12,537 nucleotides of DNA from an uncultured Lachnospiraceae bacterium (GCA_949076555.1 CARUOB010000073.1:1-12537); one strand, 5' to 3'. Positions 1 to 6,431 are shown, counted from the stretch's first letter. Numbers and translations are program-made. The notes: generated from the letters alone by a model not told the origin.

Positions 1-81
1 ATCCACATGGCCCCCTTCAAAGTGGAAATAAACTTTTCACTTCAGGAATAAACAAATTTACATATTAAAAGTTTCGTGGTA

Positions 82-110
82 TTGACATATTTGCAAGGCT
101 TGCGTATAAT
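82..110 (+). promoter_or_regulatory. Sigma-A promoter of the type III antitoxin RNA
   Basis: A perfect -35 TTGACA (82-87) and a perfect -10 TATAAT (105-110) are separated by 17 nt, so transcription should start near 117. It is the closest match to consensus in the window. That fits a type III system, in which the antitoxin RNA must be made in excess over the toxin mRNA. Confidence 0.9.
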
Positions 111-140
111 AATAACGATAGGTAGGAAACTACCTTAAAA

Positions 141-230
141 GTAGTCCGCTCCCGGTTATGCGGATAATAAATAGACCGTGAAAACGTGGTTCGCTCCCGG
201 TCATGCGAATAATAAATAGACCGTGAAAAA
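141..230 (+). repeat. Two 45-nt tandem repeats of the antitoxin RNA
   Basis: Unit 1 is 141-185 and unit 2 is 186-230. They match at 40 of 45 positions with no spacer between them. A GT at 231-232 may be the start of an abandoned third unit, since the next bases are a T-run. The order antitoxin repeats, hairpin, toxin ORF is diagnostic of type III toxin-antitoxin loci. Confidence 0.93.
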
Positions 231-234
231 GTTT

Positions 235-270
235 TTTAAGCCTCTTGCCCTAAAAGGCAGGGGGCTTAAA
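235..270 (+). terminator. Leaky terminator between antitoxin RNA and toxin gene
   Basis: Bases 235-249 pair with 256-270 in a 15-bp stem with two G.U pairs and a 6-nt CTAAAA loop. Only two T residues follow before GTACAGGG, so this is a strong hairpin with a very poor U-tract. In known type III systems a terminator in this position limits readthrough into the toxin gene and sets the antitoxin:toxin ratio. The weak tail here suggests substantial readthrough or RNA processing instead of efficient termination. The role is inferred from position. Confidence 0.75.
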
Positions 271-293
271 TTGTACAGGGAGAAAAGCCGCTT

Positions 294-830
294 ATGGAAA
301 TTGTGACGGGAAGCCTGTATTTTGTGTCAAATGATTTTTTCGCAAAGATACAAGACCCCTATCTGAAAGCCAATTATGAGGACACGAAGCGTCCGCATTA
401 CTTTGCGTTCAGAGACAATAGAACGGGGTTGTATTGGTTAGTGCCATGCAGTTCAAAAATAGAAAAATTTGAACGTCTGGTAATGAAAAAGCAGGAGCAG
501 CACAAGCCTACAGACACAATTAAGATTGTGAAAATCTTTGACCGTAAAACGGTGCTTCTTTTTCAAGATATGTTTCCTGTGATCGCAAGATATATAGATG
601 GTCAATATATCAAAGGCGGTCGGCCTGTAAGGATTGCAGATCCAAAACTGGTACAGGAATTGGAGAAGAACGCAAAGAAAATAATCAATCTGCTATATAG
701 AGGGGTACGCTTTACGCCAACGCAGCCGGATATCATCAAAATTGAGAAAATCATGTTAGAGGAATTGCAGGGTACAGAAGAAATACCTGAATGTTTTTCT
801 GCTGAAATTACCGGAGCAGGCGCATCATAA
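294..830 (+). CDS. cptN: Type III toxin, CptN/ToxN-family endoribonuclease
   Basis: The 178-residue protein resembles the CptN branch of the ToxN/AbiQ family, single-domain endoribonucleases that cut A-rich RNA and are neutralised by binding their own repeat RNA. Supporting segments are GSLYFVSNDFF (6-16), RPHYFAFRD (33-41), and LVPCSSKIEKF (49-59). The S53/K55 pair falls where I recall catalytic Ser and Lys in ToxN. A basic helix-rich C-terminal half includes KNAKKIINLLYRG (125-137). The ATG is preceded by AGGGAG (277-282) at 11 nt spacing. The gene sits directly after the antitoxin repeats and hairpin, with no promoter of its own that I can see, so expression should depend on readthrough. 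It is visibly more AT-rich than the neighbouring genes, which suggests horizontal acquisition. The order of evidence is: repeats seen, family recognised from sequence, activity inferred. Likely roles are phage defence by abortive infection or locus maintenance. Confidence 0.88.
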   Translation: MEIVTGSLYFVSNDFFAKIQDPYLKANYEDTKRPHYFAFRDNRTGLYWLVPCSSKIEKFERLVMKKQEQHKPTDTIKIVKIFDRKTVLLFQDMFPVIARYIDGQYIKGGRPVRIADPKLVQELEKNAKKIINLLYRGVRFTPTQPDIIKIEKIMLEELQGTEEIPECFSAEITGAGAS

Positions 831-837
831 ATATAAT

Positions 838-866
838 TTTACTTTTCGGATGAAATGGTATATACT
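838..866 (+). promoter_or_regulatory. Candidate promoter of the SEC-C protein gene
   Basis: TTTACT (838-843) and TATACT (861-866) are 17 nt apart and match 4/6 and 5/6 of the sigma-A consensus. The predicted start near 873 is followed at 876-889 by a 5-bp hairpin ATGCG/CGCAT with a GCGA (GNRA) loop. The thrS promoter shares the same TTTACT -35. Confidence 0.5.
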
Positions 867-955
867 TAGTAGCAAATGCGGCGACGCATGGACGGCGGCG
901 GATATCACAGAAAGAAACGCCGGCCGGGAATACAGGATAAAGGTGGTACAGTAAA

Positions 956-1462
956 ATGGCATTATTACAACAATGGCACGATATGGCGTATTCGGAGACA
1001 GCGAACAAGGGAGATCTGCAAAGGCTCTGGTCGGAATATTTCCAGAAAGAAAAAGAAATCTATGCACAGCTTTTAAAGACTCCGGATGAGACAGTAAATG
1101 GCACGGTCAAGGAGCTGGCGGACAAATACGAAGTAGATCTGATGACCATGACAGGCTTTCTGGACGGCATCAACGACAGCTTAAAGAAGGCGAACCCCAT
1201 CGACGAGATGGAGGAGGACACAGAGGTAAATCTTGGTTTTGAAAAGGAACTGCTCTACAAGAATATGGTTGGAGCCGGTGCGGACTGGCTTTACAATCTG
1301 GAGGAGTGGAACGAGATCTTCGATGAGGATAAGAGAAAGGATCTCTACAGGGAGCAGAAAGAATCCACGACCGTCCATAAGGATAAAAAGATTTATCCCA
1401 ACGATCCCTGTCCGTGCGGCAGCGGCAAGAAGTATAAGAAGTGCTGCGGTAAGAACGCGTAG
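956..1462 (+). CDS. Stand-alone SEC-C zinc-motif protein
   Basis: This is a 168-residue cytosolic protein. Its C-terminus is the SEC-C motif found at the end of SecA: Cys152-Pro-Cys154, eight residues, then Cys163-Cys164, within PCPCGSGKKYKKCCG. In SecA this motif binds zinc and contacts SecB and ribosomes. Here it is fused to about 145 residues of acidic, mostly helical sequence (for example EKEIYAQLLKTPDETVNGTVKELADKYEVD) that has no SecA ATPase motifs. The family is common in Clostridia and its function is not established. The start is set by AGGTGG (941-946), 9 nt before ATG. It is flanked by the toxin locus and the thrS T-box, each with its own promoter, so it is probably monocistronic. 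The SEC-C assignment is firm, and a role in protein quality control or ribosome association is a guess. Confidence 0.88.
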   Translation: MALLQQWHDMAYSETANKGDLQRLWSEYFQKEKEIYAQLLKTPDETVNGTVKELADKYEVDLMTMTGFLDGINDSLKKANPIDEMEEDTEVNLGFEKELLYKNMVGAGADWLYNLEEWNEIFDEDKRKDLYREQKESTTVHKDKKIYPNDPCPCGSGKKYKKCCGKNA

Positions 1463-1470
1463 GTTGGATG

Positions 1471-1612
1471 TTATGTAAACTTACCTCGGGGAAATTTACT
1501 GGCAAAATGTAACAGTTCAGCCTTGCACTATTCCGCGAGTAAAATCGCTCTTTATGCGATTTTGCGAGTTGTGCAAGCGCCAAAATGCAGGAAGGTAAAT
1601 TTTGCACTTTAC
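1471..1612. repeat. Palindromic repeat-like block between the SEC-C gene and thrS
   Basis: The block contains three dyads. The first, 1475-1499, pairs GTAAA with TTTAC and adds inner TT/AA and CC/GG pairs around a TCG loop. The second pairs CTTGCAC (1522-1528) with GTGCAAG (1571-1577) and encloses a perfect 8-bp stem AAAATCGC (1541-1548) / GCGATTTT (1556-1563). The third is GTAAA (1595-1599) / TTTAC (1608-1612). The left edge carries TTATGTAAAC (1471-1480), a 10-mer repeated elsewhere in the window. No hairpin is followed by a T-run, so this does not look like a simple terminator. It may be a non-coding miniature repeat element. No coding signal is seen. Confidence 0.5.
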
Positions 1613-1636
1613 TTTTTGAATAGTCTGGCATAGAAT
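1608..1636 (+). promoter_or_regulatory. Candidate promoter of the thrS T-box transcript
   Basis: TTTACT (1608-1613) and TAGAAT (1631-1636) are separated by 17 nt, which predicts a start near 1643, just ahead of T-box stem I. The -35 is made from the last bases of the palindromic block upstream. Confidence 0.55.
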
Positions 1637-1643
1637 AGGGGTA

Positions 1644-1899
1644 TCATAAATAAAAGAACACGTTGACGAGACGAGTAGGATGTGGAAAGCAGCAGAGAGA
1701 AGCGCCCTGTGCTGAAAGCGCTTTTGCGGGAAACATTTGAAAACCAGCTCTGAGTGGCCTTAATACGGCCCGCTGACTTGCGTTACAGTCGAATGAGAGG
1801 TTTCGTGCCGCGAAAGGCGCACGGAGCAAGCGAGGTGGAACCGCGTAAACATACGTCCTCTGCACAGTCTGTTTGACAGTGCAGGGGACTCTTTGTTTT
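1644..1899 (+). promoter_or_regulatory. T-box riboswitch, threonine-specific, upstream of thrS
   Basis: This is a tRNA-sensing leader. Stem I has an AGTA loop-E strand (1674-1677) opposite GAA (1739-1741). The specifier codon that follows reads ACC (1743-1745), a Thr codon, and is followed by A. The T-box is AGGTGGAACCGCG (1833-1845). The antiterminator pairs GAGG (1832-1835) with CCTC (1857-1860) and GCGTA (1843-1847) with TACGT (1852-1856), leaving the TGGAACC bulge. TGGA in the bulge would pair with UCCA, consistent with a U discriminator on tRNA-Thr. Uncharged tRNA-Thr should stabilise this fold and block the terminator at 1855-1899. The specifier agrees with the downstream gene. Confidence 0.93.
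1855..1899 (+). terminator. Regulated terminator of the thrS T-box
   Basis: GTCCTCTGCAC (1855-1865) pairs with GTGCAGGGGAC (1879-1889) over 11 bp with one U.G pair. The T-rich tail TCTTTGTTTT runs 1890-1899. Bases 1855-1860 are also used by the antiterminator, so the two folds exclude each other. Confidence 0.92.
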
Positions 1900-1978
1900 A
1901 AGGAGGAAACAGTTTTTTCAAACAACAGGAAAAGGCAAAGACAAGATATATCTATATTAGGGAAAGGATGATGGAAAC

Positions 1979-3937
1979 ATGAAAATTACTTTGAAAGACG
2001 GTTCATTTAAAGAGTATGCACAGGCTATGAGTATCTACGACATTGCGCTGGACATTTCTGAAGGGCTTGCTCGCGCGGCCTGCGCCGGGGAAGTGGACGG
2101 AAGGGTGGAAGATCTGCGCACCGTGATTGACCGGGACTGCAGCTTAAATATTCTTACGGCCAACGATCCGGAGGGACTTAAGGTAGTCAGACACACGGCA
2201 TCCCATGTGCTGGCGGAGGCGGTGAAGCGCCTGTTCCCGGAGGCGAAGGTGACCATCGGGCCTGCCATCGAGGAAGGCTTTTACTATGATTTCGACGCGG
2301 CGCCTTTTTCCAGGGAGGATCTGGATAAGCTGGAGGCGGAGATGAAGAAGATCATCAAAGAAGGGCATAAGCTGGAGCGTTTTACCCTGCCGAGAGCCGA
2401 GGCGATCAAGTATATGGAGGAGAGAGACGAGCCTTACAAGGTGGAGCTGATACAGGATCTGCCGGAGGACGCGGAGATTTCCTTCTACGATCAGGGCGGA
2501 TTCGTAGATCTGTGCGCAGGGCCGCATCTGATGAGCACGAAAAACATCAAGGCGTATAAGCTGATTTCCTCCTCCATGGCATACTGGAGAGGCGATTCCG
2601 ACAGGGCACAGTTACAGCGTATTTACGGCACTGCCTTTTCTAAGAAGGAGGAGCTGGCGGCATATCTGGAGCATCTGGAGGATATCAAACGCCGCGACCA
2701 CAATAAGCTGGGCCGTGAGATGGAGCTGTTTACCACGGTTGACGTGATCGGACAAGGTCTGCCCCTGCTTTTGCCGAAGGGCACGAAGATGGTTATGAAG
2801 CTGCAGCGCTGGATTGAAGATCTGGAGGACAAGGAGTGGGGCTATGTGCGGACGAAGACCCCGCTTATGGCAAAGAGCGACCTGTATAAAATGTCCGGTC
2901 ATTGGGATCATTACAAGGAAGGCATGTTTGTGCTGGGAGACGAGGAGAAAGACAAAGAGGTGTTTGCGCTCCGCCCGATGACCTGTCCTTTCCAGTATTA
3001 CTGCTACAAGAATACCCAGCATTCCTACAGGGATCTGCCGATTCGTTACGGCGAGACGTCCACCCTTTTCAGAAATGAGGACTCCGGCGAAATGCACGGC
3101 CTGACCCGTGTGCGCCAGTTCACCATTTCTGAGGGGCATCTGATTATGAGACCGGATCAGATGGTGGAGGAGTTCAAGGGCTGTATCGCGCTGGCAAAAC
3201 ATGTTATGTCAACCTTGGGACTGTTGGATGATGTGACTTGGCATCTTTCCAAGTGGGACCCCGAGAACCCGGGAAAATATATCGGCGAGCCGGAGGTATG
3301 GAACGAGACGGAGGCGCATATCCGCAATATCCTCATAGAGCTGGAGCTTCCCTTTACGGAGGATGTGGGCGAAGCGGCATTTTACGGGCCGAAGGTGGAT
3401 ATCAATGCGAAAAACGTGTACGGCAAAGAGGATACTATGATTACCGTGCAGTGGGACGCGCTTCTGGCGGAGCAGTTTGACATGTATTACATCGACCAGA
3501 ACGGCGACAAGGTGCGGCCGGGCATTATCCACAGGACATCCATGGGATGCTACGAGCGGACGCTGGCGTGGCTGATTGAGAAATATGCGGGCAAGTTCCC
3601 CACATGGCTCTGCCCTGAGCAGGTGCGCATCCTGCCGATTTCCGAGAAGTATGAGGCCTATGCCGAGGAGATCAGAAAGGAGCTTGCGCGAAACGATATT
3701 GACGTGACCGCTGACAACCGCTCTGAAAAGATCGGATTTAAGATCCGCGAGGCGAGACTTGCCAAGGTGCCTTATATGCTCGTGGTGGGCGCGCAGGAGG
3801 CGGAAGACAAGACGGTGTCCGTCAGAAGCCGTTATGCGGGCGACGAGGGCGTGAAGCCCCTGCAGGAGTTTATTGACCAGATCTGTAAAGAGATCAGGAC
3901 GAAGGAGATCAGACAGGAGATGCCCCAGGAAGGATAA
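1979..3937 (+). CDS. thrS: Threonyl-tRNA synthetase
   Basis: This class II synthetase charges tRNA-Thr in the cytosol. At 652 residues it is full length. The order is a TGS domain (about 1-62), an editing domain with HTASH (His72, His76) and CAGPH (Cys179, His183), a catalytic core, and an anticodon-binding domain (about 545-640). The zinc ligands expected to read threonine are present: Cys336 in RPMTCPF, His387 in SEGHLI and His518 in IHRTSMG. Several motifs depart from the common bacterial form: RPMTCPFQYY where RPMNCPGH is usual, SSSMAYWRGDS in the second editing segment, and TSMGCYER for the usual AILGS-ER. This suggests a distinct ThrRS subtype and not damage, since all key ligands remain. 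AAGGA (1964-1968) precedes ATG by 10 nt. A four-codon ORF, ATGATGGAAACATGA (1968-1982), overlaps the start. The gene is controlled by the threonine T-box. Confidence 0.97.
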   Translation: MKITLKDGSFKEYAQAMSIYDIALDISEGLARAACAGEVDGRVEDLRTVIDRDCSLNILTANDPEGLKVVRHTASHVLAEAVKRLFPEAKVTIGPAIEEGFYYDFDAAPFSREDLDKLEAEMKKIIKEGHKLERFTLPRAEAIKYMEERDEPYKVELIQDLPEDAEISFYDQGGFVDLCAGPHLMSTKNIKAYKLISSSMAYWRGDSDRAQLQRIYGTAFSKKEELAAYLEHLEDIKRRDHNKLGREMELFTTVDVIGQGLPLLLPKGTKMVMKLQRWIEDLEDKEWGYVRTKTPLMAKSDLYKMSGHWDHYKEGMFVLGDEEKDKEVFALRPMTCPFQYYCYKNTQHSYRDLPIRYGETSTLFRNEDSGEMHGLTRVRQFTISEGHLIMRPDQMVEEFKGCIALAKHVMSTLGLLDDVTWHLSKWDPENPGKYIGEPEVWNETEAHIRNILIELELPFTEDVGEAAFYGPKVDINAKNVYGKEDTMITVQWDALLAEQFDMYYIDQNGDKVRPGIIHRTSMGCYERTLAWLIEKYAGKFPTWLCPEQVRILPISEKYEAYAEEIRKELARNDIDVTADNRSEKIGFKIREARLAKVPYMLVVGAQEAEDKTVSVRSRYAGDEGVKPLQEFIDQICKEIRTKEIRQEMPQEG

Positions 3938-4057
3938 GGCGGGAAAAGGACTGGCGGGCACAGGCGTGTGCCGGAAGGAAAGCCGCAGGCGGAAACATCA
4001 GGAAGAGGTGTGGCGGCCGGGCAGAAAACGTTAGTCCATGTCAGATGGAGTGCGCGA

Positions 4058-5923
4058 ATGCATGAATTGAGAAAGAGGACAACAGGCAGAGATCTGGCAG
4101 GAGTTTTCCTGCTTGGGCTCAGCCTGTTGATGCTTGGAAAAAGCCTGATGTTGTGCTTTAGCAGCGACATCTGGTATGATGAGCTGTTTACCGTTGGGCT
4201 GGTTGAACATACCTACGGCGATATGGTTCGATTTACAGCGGCAGACGTACATCCGCCACTGTATTATTGTATTGTCAAATTGTTTTCGGATTTATGTAAA
4301 CTAATCGTGCCGGGCGCAGGAACGGTTATTCCGGCGAAGATCGTGTCTGTGCTGCCGTATTTTATTCTGTTGATTTATGCGGTTACTTTTATCAGAAAGC
4401 GGTTCGGTATCTTTGTGGGCGGGATGTTCCTGTTTTGCGTGACGGCGATGCCCCAGCTTTCGGCCTACACGGTGGAGGTGCGGATGTATGGCTGGGCGCT
4501 CCTGTTTGTGACGGCGGCTTTTTTGCACGGCTATGCGCTGGTTGAATGTTATGTAAACCGGAATGTAGAGCCGAAGAAGGCTGCAGCGGGCGTTGCGTAT
4601 GGCGGCAAAGGAGCAGCGGAGCCGGATGCTGCGCATGGCAGCACAGGAGCAGCGGAGCAGGATGTTGCGTATGGCAGGCGTGATGCGAAGGAACCGCAAG
4701 CAGGACGGCAGGTACAGAGCCGTGGGCTCCACGGGGCGGCCTTCGTCATATATGGGCTGGCGGCGGCCTACACCCAGTATTTTGCCTGTGTGGCGGTTGT
4801 GATGGTTTACCTGTTTCTTCTGCGGGCATTCTTGTTTCAGGACAGGCGGCGGGTCAGGGAGTGGCTTTTCTATGTGGCGGTTTCCGTGGTCTGCTATGTG
4901 CCGTGGCTTTTTGCGCTGGCGGGACAGCTCGGCGCGGTCAATGAGAATTACTGGATTCTGCCGCTGACCTGGCGGTCCCTTGGTGGGTGCGTGAAATTCC
5001 TGATGAAACCTGCCTTTGCCGACGACAGGGTGAATACGGTTCTGGCGGTAATTTTATTTGCTTCATACCTCGGATTGTGGTGGCGGTGGATGCTGAAACT
5101 CTACCATAATAGGAGACAAATAAACAAACTGGCGGAAAATAGAGTGGGAGTTCACAGGGCAGACGGCGCGGAGAAAGTGGAAGGCGATGAGACAAAGGTG
5201 CGGTTTCTCCTCGCAACCGCAAGCGTCGGCGTTTTGGCAGGTCTGGTGGCGTTCGGGTTTGCGGCGTCGTTTTTGCTTCGCCCTATTTTCGTGTACCGTT
5301 ATATGATACCGGCGCTGGGATGTTTCTGGATGGGGTTTGCACTCTGTTTGAATGATATATTATGTAAACCTTCAAGTGGGCAGTGTGACATGGGTGACGG
5401 CGATGGTACGGAAGAAAAGTTATGTAAACTTATCTTTGCACAGTCAAAGGCCGCCTGTTATGTGGGAATGGCGCTGACGATTCTGGTTACCGTGGTCGGC
5501 CTGCGCGACTACCGCGCTTTTATGGGCGAGGAGGAATATAAAATGCGTCTGATGGCTGAGACGGAAGCCGGGCTTGCCATAATCGGTCCACAGGACCGCA
5601 TTTTCTACAATTTTGATCAGGTGCAGGCGGTGACGGGTTATTATCTGCCAAAGACAGTGGAACGGTATCTCTGGCAGGTGGAAGGCGAGACGCTGATTCA
5701 GGAAATTACCTCATCCTGCGGCACGGTAGAAACTGTGGGAGAGATCCGTAAAATGCTGGAAAAGACGCAGGAGGAAGGGCAGAACAGCGGCCTCTGGTTT
5801 ATCGGCAGTTTTAACAGCAGGGAGGATATCGTGGCCGAATGGCGCGGGGAAGGACTTGCAGTAGAAGAGGCTGGGAGCTTTTTGCTGGAACGGTACTGGT
5901 TTAATCTGTATAAAATTTCATAA
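4058..5923 (+). CDS. GT-C (family 39-like) membrane glycosyltransferase
   Basis: From ATG 4058 the protein has 621 residues with many hydrophobic segments, the first at about 12-34. WYDE (39-42) after helix 1 and DVHPPLYY (63-70) match the catalytic Asp-Glu loop and HPPLYY signature of PMT/ArnT-like GT-C enzymes. These enzymes move a sugar from a polyprenyl-phosphate donor outside the membrane. Acceptor and sugar are unknown. A GTG at 3968 would add 30 polar residues, but the SD-like TGGAG (4046-4050), 7 nt before ATG 4058, and membrane topology favour the shorter form. Two loops look inserted. One, about residues 168-225, holds three 12-residue repeats. The other, CKPSSGQCDMGDGDGTEEKLCKL, is bounded by TTATGTAAAC copies at 5360 and 5420. 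The gene follows thrS closely with no terminator seen, so it may be co-transcribed. The region after about residue 510 is soluble. Confidence 0.8.
   Translation: MHELRKRTTGRDLAGVFLLGLSLLMLGKSLMLCFSSDIWYDELFTVGLVEHTYGDMVRFTAADVHPPLYYCIVKLFSDLCKLIVPGAGTVIPAKIVSVLPYFILLIYAVTFIRKRFGIFVGGMFLFCVTAMPQLSAYTVEVRMYGWALLFVTAAFLHGYALVECYVNRNVEPKKAAAGVAYGGKGAAEPDAAHGSTGAAEQDVAYGRRDAKEPQAGRQVQSRGLHGAAFVIYGLAAAYTQYFACVAVVMVYLFLLRAFLFQDRRRVREWLFYVAVSVVCYVPWLFALAGQLGAVNENYWILPLTWRSLGGCVKFLMKPAFADDRVNTVLAVILFASYLGLWWRWMLKLYHNRRQINKLAENRVGVHRADGAEKVEGDETKVRFLLATASVGVLAGLVAFGFAASFLLRPIFVYRYMIPALGCFWMGFALCLNDILCKPSSGQCDMGDGDGTEEKLCKLIFAQSKAACYVGMALTILVTVVGLRDYRAFMGEEEYKMRLMAETEAGLAIIGPQDRIFYNFDQVQAVTGYYLPKTVERYLWQVEGETLIQEITSSCGTVETVGEIRKMLEKTQEEGQNSGLWFIGSFNSREDIVAEWRGEGLAVEEAGSFLLERYWFNLYKIS
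4592..4699 (+). repeat. Three 36-bp in-frame tandem repeats in the glycosyltransferase gene
   Basis: The units are 4592-4627, 4628-4663 and 4664-4699. They encode VAYGGKGAAEPD, AAHGSTGAAEQD and VAYGRRDAKEPQ. Units 1 and 2 are very similar; unit 3 has diverged in its second half. The 36-bp length keeps the frame, so copy number could change without breaking the gene. The encoded segment is a polar, Ala/Gly-rich loop between membrane helices. Confidence 0.9.
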
Positions 5924-6040
5924 CAGCGGAAATAATACTCCATGACGGAAATATAGAGTGTGACAAATCGTGTCAGGGCGCACGGAATGCGGTTTGTCTG
6001 ATGCACTGGAACGAGTGCGCAGAAAGGTGGAGTATTTGAC
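5924..6040 (+). other. Intergenic stretch with dyads before the DUF1540 gene
   Basis: It contains the short dyad TGACA (5961-5965) / TGTCA (5971-5975) and a hairpin GCACT (6003-6007) / AGTGC (6014-6018) just upstream of the ribosome site. Outer GCGCAC and GTGCGC stretches could extend the pairing. I cannot pick a convincing promoter or a T-run terminator here. Confidence 0.4.
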
Positions 6041-6355
6041 ATGGCGGAATTAAAATGTGGCGTGGAAAATTGTAGTTACAATCAGGAAAATTATTGCTGT
6101 AAAGGCGATATCATGGTGGGCGGCAGTCACGCCTGCGACTGTGACGGCACCTGCTGCGAGAGTTTTTCCCAGAGGCGGGATGACGCCTATGTAAGCTCAC
6201 TGGAGCACCCCTGCCGTACCATCAGCATTGACTGTGAGGCGGAAAAGTGTGTGTACAATTCCAATTACAAATGTCATGCGGAGCATGTGGACATCAGAGG
6301 CTGCGGCGCCTGCGACTGCAAGCAGACACAGTGCGCGACCTTCCGGGAGGCGTAA
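6041..6355 (+). CDS. Two-module DUF1540 Cys-rich protein
   Basis: This 104-residue protein consists of two DUF1540-type modules. Module 1 (about 5-43) reads Cys6-x4-Cys11-SYN, then Cys19-Cys20, ACDCDGTCCESF with Cys32, 34, 38 and 39. Module 2 (about 64-102) reads Cys65-x4-Cys70-VYN, Cys78, Cys88, ACDCKQTQCATF with Cys91, 93 and 98. The spacing of Cys and the ACDC core repeat almost exactly, so the gene arose by internal duplication. The Cys density implies metal binding, probably zinc, but function is not known for the family. No signal peptide or membrane segment is seen, so it should be cytosolic or spore-associated. GGTGGAG (6026-6032) lies 8 nt before ATG. It is probably its own transcription unit, since a promoter for the next gene lies at 6394-6422. 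Confidence 0.9.
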   Translation: MAELKCGVENCSYNQENYCCKGDIMVGGSHACDCDGTCCESFSQRRDDAYVSSLEHPCRTISIDCEAEKCVYNSNYKCHAEHVDIRGCGACDCKQTQCATFREA

Positions 6356-6393
6356 GCGGGGCATGGCCGTTTTGGCGGCTGCCTAATATGACG

Positions 6394-6422
6394 TTGCCAG
6401 TTTTGAGATTTTATATTACAAT
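6394..6422 (+). promoter_or_regulatory. Promoter of the lipoprotein gene
   Basis: TTGCCA (6394-6399) and TACAAT (6417-6422), each 5/6 to consensus, are 17 nt apart, so transcription should start near 6429. A strong 11-bp hairpin with a GTTT loop follows at 6432-6457 and would form the 5' end of the mRNA. No T-run follows it, so it is not a terminator. Confidence 0.7.
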
Positions 6423-6431
6423 GGATATGTT

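Larger units (their letters stand above)
117..270 (+). ncRNA. cptI: Type III antitoxin RNA, CptI-like
   Basis: This non-coding transcript lies between the promoter and the toxin gene. It starts with a 5-bp hairpin closed by a GAAA tetraloop (121-134), followed by two contiguous 45-nt repeats (141-185 and 186-230) and a 15-bp hairpin (235-270). Each repeat can form an H-type pseudoknot. Stem 1 pairs repeat positions 4-9 with 20-25, and stem 2 pairs 13-17 with 34-38. The repeats differ at positions 3, 6, 17, 23 and 45. Changes 6 and 23 together turn a C-G pair into U-A, and change 17 turns U.G into C-G. Each unit is preceded or ended by an A-run (TTAAAA, GAAAAC, GAAAAA), which is a likely processing site for the cognate toxin. 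Known type III antitoxins are tandem pseudoknot repeats cut and bound by their toxin. The 45-nt unit size fits the CptIN class as I remember it. The exact transcript ends are inferred. Confidence 0.88.

Noticed and set aside
21..44. Terminator of a gene left of the window
   Set aside because: AGTGGAAA/TTTTCACT can pair, but no T-run follows and no gene is visible to its left.
141..230. CRISPR array
   Set aside because: Two adjacent 45-nt units have no spacers, and a toxin gene follows. Type III antitoxin repeats explain them better.
2612..3961. Long minus-strand ORFs opposite thrS (2612-3202, 3209-3961)
   Set aside because: They are antisense shadows of a strongly conserved gene, with no ribosome site, promoter or recognisable protein.
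3968..4057. GTG start for the glycosyltransferase
   Set aside because: The 30 extra residues are polar and atypical, and the upstream ribosome site is poorly placed. It is not fully excluded.
4593..4802. Alternate-frame ORF with RMAAKEQRS-type repeats
   Set aside because: It arises from the 36-bp tandem repeat in the glycosyltransferase reading frame.
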